A DNA stretch of 6,202 nucleotides from Nitrospirota bacterium (GTDB taxonomy: Bacteria > Nitrospinota > Nitrospinia > Nitrospinales > VA-1). Every line of letters starts with the position of its first letter. Position 1 is the stretch's first letter. The position numbers and the translations under genes were made by a program. Of this stretch, positions 1 through 5,608 are shown one piece after another. The notes beneath the pieces were generated by a model. It worked only from the letters and a program-made list of their open reading frames with translations, was not told where the DNA came from and did no database searches. Location of the stretch: the NCBI GenBank assembly GCA_003235465.1, contig QJWD01000423.1, positions 1 through 6,202 on the forward strand, written 5' to 3'.

Positions 1-1638
1 AATTACCTGCAAACCGGCGAAAAAAAGGCCCGCGTGCGGATTCAGGACGTGCTCGTCCGCGGCCAGAAGCTTTTGGTGCAGGTGGCCAAGGAGGGGCGCG
101 GCAACAAGGGCCCCTCGCTGACCAATTCCCTCAGCCTGCCGGGGCGGTTTCTCGTGCTGGTGGCCGGCCAGGAGGCGAGCGCCATTTCGCGCAAGATCGA
201 AGACGAAGCGGAGAGGAAAAAACTCAAGGAGATCATCGCCGAGCTCAACCTGCCGGAAAATATGGGCCTCATCATCCGCACCGCGGGCCTCGGGCGCACC
301 AAGGCCGAACTCAACCGCGACTTGCAGATGCTCCTTAAAATCTGGGAGCAGATTCAGGAAGCCGTGCGCGACCCGGAAAAGCACGCGCCCTACATGGTTT
401 ACCAGGAGCCTGGGCTGGTGGTGCGCACGGTGCGCGACCATTTCACCACCGACACCTCGGAAATCATCGTCGACAACGTCCAGTCCTACCGCAACCTCAA
501 GGAATTCATGAAAATCCTGATGCCCAGGATGCGCAACCGCATCACCCTCTATAAGGAGACGCGGCCGCTGTTTTCCGTTCACAAGGTCGAGGAGCAGATC
601 GAATCCATCTACAACCGGACGATTCACCTGCCCTCCGGCGGCTCCATTGTCATCGACAGCGCCGAGGCCATGGTGTGCATCGACGTCAACTCGGGAAAAA
701 CCACGAGCGCAAGCCAGCTCGAGGAAACCGCCACCAAGACCAACCTCGAAGCGGCGGACGAGATCGCCCGCCAGCTCCGCCTGCGCGATCTTGGCGGCCT
801 GGTGGTGATCGATTTCATCGACATGCTGCAAAAAAAGAACAAGGCCCTGGTGGAAAAGCAATTGAAGGCCGCCTGTAAGATCGACAAGGCGCGCATCAAC
901 CTGTCACGCATCTCCAAGTTCGGCCTCATCGAAATGTCGCGCCAGCGCCTCTCGCCGCCGGTTCGCACCGGCATCTTCGACACCTGCCCGCGCTGCGACG
1001 GCATGGGCCAGGTGCGCTCGGCGGGCGCGCTGGCGCTGCAGGTGCTGAGGCGAATTCAGGAAACCGTGGGTTCGGACAAGATTCGCACCCTGCAGGTGAC
1101 GCTGGGTTCGCAGGTGGTCGATTACCTGATCAACTTCAAAATGAACTACCTCAAGCAGTTTCAGGAGACCCACGGCCTAAGGATCGAGTTCAAGGGCATT
1201 CCCGGACTCGATTTCAAGGATTACGCCTACCAGGTGCTGGAACGAAAGCCGGATGAGGAAGCGCCGGCGGAAAAAGACACCAAGGGTGCGCAGCGGGAGG
1301 GCGGCAGGCGCCCTGAAGCTGGGCGGCGGCCCGAAGGACGGGGCCGCGAGGCCCGGCCGGAGCCAGAGGAAAAAGCCCAAATTGCCCCGGCGTCCCAGGA
1401 AGGCGAGCAGGACAAGGAAAAAACCGAAGGCAAAAAACCGCCCACCCGCAAGCGCTCATCCAGGCGGGGCGGGGCTTCGCGGCGCGGGTCGTCCTCCCGG
1501 GGACGGCGGCGCCCGTCCGACAGCCGTTCGCGTCCAGCCACGCAGGCCAGTGGCGAGGAAGGGGCCGTGCCCGCCACCGGAGACAATGGCGCGGTATCGG
1601 TGGTGCCCGTTCAGCCGGAACCGGAGCTGGATCTTTAG
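1..1638 (+). CDS. rne: Rne/Rng family ribonuclease (RNase E/G), 5'-truncated by the window
   Basis: Single-strand endoribonuclease that starts mRNA decay and processes structured RNA precursors in the cytoplasm. The frame is open from base 1, so the real start lies upstream. Numbering from the GTG at 34: the end of the S1 domain and the RGNKG segment come first, then a 5'-sensor/RNase H-like region, then the DNase I-like catalytic part. D217 (in IDVNSGK) and D260 (in VIDFIDM) match the two metal-binding aspartates, E. coli RNase E D303 and D346, with the same 43-residue spacing. C318 and C321 (CPRC) match the zinc-link cysteines C404 and C407, again with identical spacing. That alignment implies roughly 75 residues are missing upstream. 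Residues 406-534 form a low-complexity tail rich in Arg, Glu, Gly and Ser, probably disordered and RNA- or partner-binding. The tail favours an RNase E-like over a tail-less RNase G role, but the symbol is uncertain. The stop overlaps that of the convergent gene. Confidence 0.95.
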   Translation, partial: NYLQTGEKKARVRIQDVLVRGQKLLVQVAKEGRGNKGPSLTNSLSLPGRFLVLVAGQEASAISRKIEDEAERKKLKEIIAELNLPENMGLIIRTAGLGRTKAELNRDLQMLLKIWEQIQEAVRDPEKHAPYMVYQEPGLVVRTVRDHFTTDTSEIIVDNVQSYRNLKEFMKILMPRMRNRITLYKETRPLFSVHKVEEQIESIYNRTIHLPSGGSIVIDSAEAMVCIDVNSGKTTSASQLEETATKTNLEAADEIARQLRLRDLGGLVVIDFIDMLQKKNKALVEKQLKAACKIDKARINLSRISKFGLIEMSRQRLSPPVRTGIFDTCPRCDGMGQVRSAGALALQVLRRIQETVGSDKIRTLQVTLGSQVVDYLINFKMNYLKQFQETHGLRIEFKGIPGLDFKDYAYQVLERKPDEEAPAEKDTKGAQREGGRRPEAGRRPEGRGREARPEPEEKAQIAPASQEGEQDKEKTEGKKPPTRKRSSRRGGASRRGSSSRGRRRPSDSRSRPATQASGEEGAVPATGDNGAVSVVPVQPEPELDL

Positions 1639-2414
1639 GGTTTGGCCTTCGCATCCCGGGCGCAGCGGAAGCCGGTGTCCCAGAACCGGTGGCCCGGCGG
1701 CGCGAAATTTCTGAACGGCAGCATGGCGAACTCCTTGAGAAAGCCGTGTTCCCGTTTCTGGATCGCACCGCCGCGAATCACCCGGTGGATCTTGCCGAAG
1801 CTTTTGTCTTTGAGGTCGGAGCCGGGGTAGGGGGCGTACCAGCTCGCCGTCCACTCCGCAACGTTGCCGTTCATCGCCATCACCCCGTGCGGGCTCGTGT
1901 CGGTGGCCAGGCTGTCCACCGGCAGGACGGTCCTCCCCAGGTTGGTGTTTTCCGGCGTGTAATCGTTTCCCCAGGTGAAGTTCCTGCCATCCTCGCCACG
2001 CGCGGCCTTTTCCCATTCGAACTCCGTCGGCAGGCGCTTGCCGCGCCACTGGCAATAGGCATCGGCCTCGAACCAGGTGACCCCGCGCACCGGCTCATTG
2101 GGCTTGCCGCCCTCGTAACGCCCCCTGGGCTTGAAGCGTAGAAAGGCCTGATAGCTGACCTCGTGCCGGTCGATATAAAACGCGGGCAGGCGGTGCTTCT
2201 GCTGCGGGCGGGCGTTCATGCCCGCGGTGAGGTCGGACATGAACTGAAGCGTTTCGCGATTCTCGGCCAGGCCAAGAAGAAATTCACCCTCGGGGACGAG
2301 CACCATTTCCCCGGGCGGCGCGTCGCACCCGGCAAGAACCGCGATAAAAACGATCAGGGCGATGAGCCCGGAGGGGCGTGAACGGGAGGCGGCGGCTTCA
2401 GGGCGGGCGGCCAT
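1635..2414 (-). CDS. SUMF1/formylglycine-generating-enzyme-fold lipoprotein, catalytic cysteines absent
   Basis: A 259-residue predicted lipoprotein. The ATG at 2414 is chosen because it gives a short N-region, a hydrophobic stretch (residues 16-29) and a lipobox LAGC with Cys30; the frame runs further upstream, but with a sequence lacking signal-peptide character. After the anchor comes a full SUMF1/FGE-type domain: EMVLVPEGEFLLG (36-48), FYIDRHEVSYQAF (79-91), PVRGVTWFEADAYCQW (108-123), RLPTEFEWEKAARG (127-140), MNGNVAEW (191-198), VIRGGA (222-227) and GFRCA (248-252). True formylglycine-generating enzymes carry two copper-binding cysteines between the RGG and GFR motifs. Here that interval holds none, so sulfatase activation is unlikely; a structural or ligand-binding role is inferred. 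No strong ribosome binding site is seen. It starts 17 bases after the HmuY-family gene stop, suggesting one transcript, and its TAA shares bases with the ribonuclease TAG. Confidence 0.88.
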   Translation of the reverse strand: MAARPEAAASRSRPSGLIALIVFIAVLAGCDAPPGEMVLVPEGEFLLGLAENRETLQFMSDLTAGMNARPQQKHRLPAFYIDRHEVSYQAFLRFKPRGRYEGGKPNEPVRGVTWFEADAYCQWRGKRLPTEFEWEKAARGEDGRNFTWGNDYTPENTNLGRTVLPVDSLATDTSPHGVMAMNGNVAEWTASWYAPYPGSDLKDKSFGKIHRVIRGGAIQKREHGFLKEFAMLPFRNFAPPGHRFWDTGFRCARDAKAKP

Positions 2415-2431
2415 CGAAGCGGGACCCGCGC

Positions 2432-3124
2432 CTAGCCCGCGGTGGCGACGGACGGCGGCGACTCGAAGCGCTTGCCGTCCTTGGAAAAGACGTATTCGAT
2501 GGTCAGGCAGGCGGCCTCCTCGCGGCTGCACATGGCGCTTCGGCAGTCGGCCTCGGCGTTGTGGCAATAATAGTTCAGGATGCGCATCTTGAGGTATTGG
2601 CCGCTTCCCGTCCTCACCACGTAAACGTTTTTCTTCGATTCGATGTTATGCGTGCGGGTGCGGTAGTTGTACCAGTCGGCAATCGCCCGGTTGATCAGCT
2701 TGCCAAAGGAGCGCGTGTCGCCCACGAAGCCCGAATCCGGCACCTGGGCGACCTCGGCAAAGGGGACAGGCCCTAGGTTGATCACGCCGACCTTGCCCTC
2801 CGGGTTGGTGACGCCGCTGTTGGTGATGACCTTGGTGCGCTGAAAGCCGAGATCCCAGGCGAATTCCTTCAGGCGCTCGGGCTCGGCCTCGGGTTCCTTC
2901 ACGCTTTCTGTTTTGCCGGTGGCCAGGTCGAGCAGGGTCCAGGCGCTTTTCGAGGTGGCGTCCACTTTCACCAGGGAAAAATCGCTGGTGATTTCAGGCC
3001 GTTTTTTCGGCGGCAGGGCGACGGTCTCGAAATCGCTGATGTTGCCGATCATGAAATTGAGAACGGTGTGAAACAGCACGGTCGCGCCAAGCAGGAAGGC
3101 GAATATTTTAGCGGTATTTCCCAT
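2432..3124 (-). CDS. HmuY-family protein with N-terminal membrane anchor
   Basis: A 230-residue protein recognised by eye as HmuY-like, a family of mostly beta surface proteins whose best-known member binds haem in Porphyromonas gingivalis. The family pattern is visible: AWTLLDLATGK (61-71), FAWDLGFQRTKVITNSG (88-104), then VYVVRTGSGQYLKMRILNYY (167-186) and LTIEYVFSKDGKRFE (207-221). Residues 6-26 are hydrophobic and lack a lipobox, so it looks membrane-anchored or carries an uncleaved signal rather than being a lipoprotein. Between the last two strands lies an insert with C187, C194, C199 and C206, probably disulfide-bonded outside the cytoplasm. Only three histidines occur: H19 in the anchor, H159 and H188. 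The ATG at 3124 has no obvious Shine-Dalgarno sequence but opens the hydrophobic segment. It is the first gene of a probable operon with the SUMF1-fold lipoprotein. Haem binding is inferred from family only; other members may bind other ligands. Confidence 0.8.
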   Translation of the reverse strand: MGNTAKIFAFLLGATVLFHTVLNFMIGNISDFETVALPPKKRPEITSDFSLVKVDATSKSAWTLLDLATGKTESVKEPEAEPERLKEFAWDLGFQRTKVITNSGVTNPEGKVGVINLGPVPFAEVAQVPDSGFVGDTRSFGKLINRAIADWYNYRTRTHNIESKKNVYVVRTGSGQYLKMRILNYYCHNAEADCRSAMCSREEAACLTIEYVFSKDGKRFESPPSVATAG

Positions 3125-3220
3125 AATTTCATTTTATCACACCCCACCTTGACTGCGGGGGTTCAAGACGTTATCTATTGATTAATCCCCAGGCGGCCGA
3201 GAGGCCAGGCCCGGATTCGG

Positions 3221-3249
3221 AGAATAGTGGCTAATCATCAAAAATACAA
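3221..3249 (-). promoter_or_regulatory. Candidate sigma70-type promoter for the HmuY-family operon
   Basis: Read on the minus strand, TTGTAT (3249-3244) and TATTCT (3226-3221) are spaced by 17 bases, matching consensus at three and four of six positions. The implied leader before the ATG at 3124 is about 90 bases and would include the GGCC hairpin at 3195-3206. A competing pair, TTTACC and TGCAAT, lies further upstream, so the assignment is weak. Confidence 0.27.
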
Positions 3250-3263
3250 TAAGTTTATATTAA

Positions 3264-3293
3264 TTGCACATGAGTTTTCAGCTATGGTAAATT
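3264..3293 (+). promoter_or_regulatory. Candidate sigma70-type promoter for the unknown gene
   Basis: A -35-like TTGCAC at 3264-3269 and a -10-like TAAATT at 3288-3293 are separated by 18 bases in AT-rich DNA. A start near 3300 would give a leader of roughly 35-40 bases before the ATG at 3337. The -35 matches the consensus at only three of six positions and the -10 at four, so this is a suggestion by eye. Confidence 0.35.
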
Positions 3294-3312
3294 AGTGCCA
3301 GGGCAGGAGCTC

Positions 3313-3333
3313 ATGGGAGAAAGCGGGGCGTGA
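3313..3333 (+). other. Six-codon leader ORF in frame with the downstream gene
   Basis: An ATG at 3313 follows AGGAG (3305-3309) with a tight 3-base gap and encodes only MGESGA before TGA at 3331. After one more codon the same frame opens again at the ATG at 3337. It could couple translation to the next gene or be chance; nothing shows it is translated. Confidence 0.25.
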
Positions 3334-3336
3334 ACG

Positions 3337-3966
3337 ATGACCGGCAACAAAGAATTCGACTATAAAAAATCCCAGATTGAGAAATTCCTGAAAGCTGAAT
3401 TTCAGAAAAAATTCCGCACCAGGGCGCGCATTTCCATCCGGAAGCGGCAAAAGTTCATGAGCGAGATGACGCGCAAAATCGGCAAGAAATTCGGCAAGGA
3501 CGTCTTGTTCCTGGTGGATTTCTCCAAGCAGGGGTTCGTCACCCTGGTCTCTCCCTCGAAGACCGAATCCACCGATAAGGGCCGCCTGTTCCAGTCTTTC
3601 GCCCACCCGCAGGTGTTCTACACCTCGCACGCGGTGGACCGGTTCAGCGAAAGGACGGATACCACGGAAAACTGCATCATCGCTCTCGACGCCTTCATGG
3701 AGGAAGCGCTCCTCACCTTTGGCGAAAACGAAGGGTTTCTCACAGGCTCCCAGGGTGTTTTTGCCTACGAAATTGAAACCGACCGGCTGGTCATCAAGAC
3801 CTACATTCCCGCGGAAATGTTGTCGGAAGAGCAAATCCGCAAATTTTACGGCCCCGGCATGATCGCCGCCCTGTCCCGCGATTTTCTCGCCGAAGACGGC
3901 GAGGATAGCGACTTTATCATGGTGGACGAGGTTTCCCCGCCCATCGCGCCCAAGCCCAGGAACTGA
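3337..3966 (+). CDS. Unrecognised 209-residue protein with SHxxDRFxER motif
   Basis: I do not recognise this family. It appears cytoplasmic, with no signal peptide or membrane segment. Residues 1-54 are strongly basic and probably helical (many Lys and Arg). Next come a short strand-like segment VLFLVDF (56-62), then YTSHAVDRFSERTD (95-108), a helix-like stretch (111-128), a probable beta-hairpin GVFAYEIETDRLVIKTYI (140-157), and an acidic tail including EDGEDSDF (186-193). An early His-x3-Arg-x2-Glu-Arg motif followed by a strand ending in KTYI recalls by eye the layout of small toxin-like domains such as DUF4258, but this is only a resemblance. The ATG at 3337 is fixed by an in-frame TGA at 3331; GGGG at 3325-3328 could serve as a ribosome binding site. 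It lies 74 bases before ftsE on the same strand and may share a transcript with it. Codon use resembles its neighbours. Confidence 0.8.
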   Translation: MTGNKEFDYKKSQIEKFLKAEFQKKFRTRARISIRKRQKFMSEMTRKIGKKFGKDVLFLVDFSKQGFVTLVSPSKTESTDKGRLFQSFAHPQVFYTSHAVDRFSERTDTTENCIIALDAFMEEALLTFGENEGFLTGSQGVFAYEIETDRLVIKTYIPAEMLSEEQIRKFYGPGMIAALSRDFLAEDGEDSDFIMVDEVSPPIAPKPRN

Positions 3967-4002
3967 GCCGGGCCCTGGAACCGGACGCCGGGTTTCCCGC
4001 CG

Positions 4003-4031
4003 GGCCGGGGGGGCGCCGGCCGAACCGCCCC
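4003..4031 (+). promoter_or_regulatory. GC-rich structured leader before ftsE (possible pseudoknot or attenuator)
   Basis: GGCCGG (4003-4008) can pair with CCGGCC (4016-4021). GGGGCG (4010-4015) can pair with CGCCCC (4026-4031), which is followed by TTTCT. The two stems interlock, with the left arm of the second inside the loop of the first, as in an H-type pseudoknot; alternatively the second stem alone looks like a weak terminator or attenuator. It ends 9 bases before the ftsE ATG, where a ribosome binding site is expected and none is seen. High GC content makes chance pairing likely. Confidence 0.3.
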
Positions 4032-4040
4032 TTTCTGCAC

Positions 4041-4697
4041 ATGATCCAGCTCTTTAACGTCTTCAAATCCTATGGCGGCTCCGCCCCGGCGCTCGACGGC
4101 GTCAGCCTCACCATCCACAAGGGTGATTTCGTTTACCTGACCGGGCCGAGCGGCGCCGGCAAGACGACGCTGCTTAAAATCCTGTTCCGGCGCGAGTGCA
4201 TCGATCGCGGGCAGGTGCTGGTGCACGGCTTCAATGTCGGCAAACTCGGCCACGCGCGGCTGTATCAGCTCCGGCGGAAAATCGGCGTCGTGTTTCAGGA
4301 TTACAAGCTGCTCCCCAAGAAGACCGTGTTCGAGAACGTGGCGTTTGCCCAGGAAGTCATCGGTGTGGACCGGAAAACCACCAAGGCGGCCACCTGGCAG
4401 GCGCTCAAGGACGTGGGCCTCACGCAAAAAAGAAATGCTTATCCGCCCGAGCTCTCCGGCGGCGAGCAGCAGCGGGTGGCCATCGCCCGGGCCCTGGTCA
4501 ACCGGCCAAGCATCCTGCTCGCCGACGAGCCCACCGGCAACCTCGACCCCGCTCTCGCGACGGAGATCCTCGCCCTGTTCGAGGCGGCGCACAGGCAGGG
4601 CGTCACCGTGATCCTGGCCACCCATAATCAGGACCTTCTCAGGATGCGCCGCCACCCCGTCGTCAAGCTCGAGCGGGGCAGGGTGGTCGAATCTTGA
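4041..4697 (+). CDS. ftsE: Cell division ATP-binding protein FtsE
   Basis: Cytoplasmic ATPase of the FtsEX complex, which uses ATP-driven shape changes to control cell-wall hydrolysis at the septum through FtsX and a periplasmic activator. The 218 residues match the usual FtsE length and show every ABC ATPase motif: Walker A GPSGAGKT (35-42), Q-loop Gln86 in VFQDYKLL, signature [15 protein letters not shown] (138-152), Walker [13 protein letters not shown] (158-169) with catalytic Glu163, and switch His195 in [13 protein letters not shown] and the N-terminus [11 protein letters not shown] are typical of FtsE rather than of lipoprotein-export ATPases. The ATG at 4041 is supported by that conserved N-terminus, although no Shine-Dalgarno sequence precedes it. 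Its TGA overlaps the TTG start of ftsX by four bases. Confidence 0.96.
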   Translation: MIQLFNVFKSYGGSAPALDGVSLTIHKGDFVYLTGPSGAGKTTLLKILFRRECIDRGQVLVHGFNVGKLGHARLYQLRRKIGVVFQDYKLLPKKTVFENVAFAQEVIGVDRKTTKAATWQALKDVGLTQKRNAYPPELSGGEQQRVAIARALVNRPSILLADEPTGNLDPALATEILALFEAAHRQGVTVILATHNQDLLRMRRHPVVKLERGRVVES

Positions 4698-5608
4698 AAT
4701 CGATGGTTCATTCACTCGCCAACGTCTTCGCGCAAGTGGCGCACAACCTGCGCGTCAACCGCCAGGTGTTTCTGGTTTCCGTCGCCACCATCACCATTGC
4801 GCTGGCGATTCTTGGGCTGTTCCTGCTCATTTTCGTCAACCTCGACAGCGTGCTCGCAACCTGGAACCGCCAGGTGCAGCTCGTCGTGTACCTCGAAGAC
4901 AACGTCGACGAAGCCGGCCGTGGCCGCATTCAAGCCCTGCTTGAGGCGAATCCGGATGTCGAGACGGTGACCTACACCTCGCGCGAGGACGCCTGGAAGG
5001 AATTTCGCCATTCCTTCGCCGGCGCCGCCGACTTCGTCGAGGATCTCGATTTCAACCCACTGCCGGGTTCGTTTCACATGCGGTTCAAGCCCTCGCCGAA
5101 GCGGCTGGAAAAAATCAAGGGTGTGGCCCGCGTCCTCAAGGAGCAGCCCGGCGTCGAATCGCTTGAATACGGCGAGAAGTGGGTGGCGCGTTTCGAGAAG
5201 TTCATGATCTTCACTCAGGTCTTCCTGCTCGCCGTCGGCGGCCTTTTGTGCCTGGGGCTTTTGCTCATCATTTCCAACACCATCAAACTCTCCTATTATT
5301 CCCGGCAGGAAGAGATCGAATTGATGCGCCTCATCGGCGCCACCGACCGTTTCATCCGCATGCCTTTCCTGCTGGAAGGCTTGTGCGTGGGCCTTTTCGG
5401 TTCCGTGGCCTCGCTCGCGCTGCTTGCCGCCATGCATTATTACATCCAGATGCGTTTTCAGGGCTCGCTGGAGTTCATTTACCGGGGCGCCGTCATCCAG
5501 TTTTTACCGCTGTCCTGGTGCGCCGCCCTGGTGCTCACCAGCGTGACCGTGGGCCTGATGGGCAGTTATTTTTCGATCAACCAGTTTCTGCAAACGGGGG
5601 ACGAGTGA
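4694..5608 (+). CDS. ftsX: Cell division permease-like protein FtsX
   Basis: Inner-membrane partner of FtsE. A 304-residue protein with the FtsX layout: short cytoplasmic N-terminus, membrane segment 1 (about 25-48), an extracytoplasmic domain (about 50-170) with VVYLEDNVDE (64-73) and the family motif NPLPGSF (121-127), then three further membrane segments (about 171-193, 222-246 and 269-290). The segment SYYSRQEEIELMRLIGATD (200-218), between segments 2 and 3, is the cytoplasmic coupling region conserved in the FtsX/MacB-type fold. The extracytoplasmic domain is expected to bind the coiled coil of the next gene product. The TTG at 4694 is preferred because GGTGG (4682-4686) lies seven bases upstream and the codon overlaps the ftsE stop; the ATG at 4703, three codons later, is the alternative but sits too far from that site. 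Confidence 0.95.
   Translation: MKSMVHSLANVFAQVAHNLRVNRQVFLVSVATITIALAILGLFLLIFVNLDSVLATWNRQVQLVVYLEDNVDEAGRGRIQALLEANPDVETVTYTSREDAWKEFRHSFAGAADFVEDLDFNPLPGSFHMRFKPSPKRLEKIKGVARVLKEQPGVESLEYGEKWVARFEKFMIFTQVFLLAVGGLLCLGLLLIISNTIKLSYYSRQEEIELMRLIGATDRFIRMPFLLEGLCVGLFGSVASLALLAAMHYYIQMRFQGSLEFIYRGAVIQFLPLSWCAALVLTSVTVGLMGSYFSINQFLQTGDE

Larger units (their letters stand above)
3125..3336. other. Divergent AT-rich intergenic region
   Basis: This 212-base stretch separates the minus-strand HmuY-family operon from the plus-strand genes. It holds weak sigma70-like elements in both directions, an 8-base palindrome GATTAATC at 3180-3187, a short GGCC/GGCC hairpin with a GAGA loop at 3195-3206, and a six-codon leader ORF at 3313-3333. 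The half nearest the plus-strand gene (about 3230-3295) is clearly more AT-rich than the flanking genes, as expected for promoters. No RNA gene was recognised. Confidence 0.7.

Noticed and set aside
831..837. A AAA AAG slippery heptamer in the correct phase within the ribonuclease gene
   Set aside because: It encodes ordinary Gln-Lys-Lys; a -1 shift would stop at 878 and drop the zinc-link region, and no stimulatory structure or upstream site stands out. A second copy at 21-27 suggests lysine-codon chance.
1214..1768. Long minus-strand open frames opposite the ribonuclease tail
   Set aside because: Low-complexity Arg/Pro/Ala-rich translations antisense to a clear coding region; a by-product of high GC content.
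2415..2567. N-terminal extension of the SUMF1-fold lipoprotein to an ATG at 2567
   Set aside because: The extra 51 residues are Arg-rich, overlap the end of the HmuY-family gene and would bury the signal peptide; the ATG at 2414 gives a proper lipoprotein start.
3169..3187. Possible Fur box before the HmuY-family gene
   Set aside because: The minus-strand sequence around GATTAATCAATAGATAAC matches the 19-base Fur consensus at fewer than half of its positions.
3292..3834. Minus-strand open frame opposite the unknown 209-residue gene
   Set aside because: The plus frame has a start preceded by a plausible site, promoter-like DNA and balanced composition; the minus translation looks like a shadow. 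Since the plus gene is unrecognised, this is slightly less certain than the other cases.
3967..4000. Terminator after the unknown gene
   Set aside because: Only a 4-base stem around GGGTTTCCC is seen, with no T-run after it; the DNA is simply GC-rich.
3846..4715. A 289-codon minus-strand open frame covering ftsE
   Set aside because: It lies antisense to an unmistakable FtsE with every ABC motif, and its translation shows no family features.
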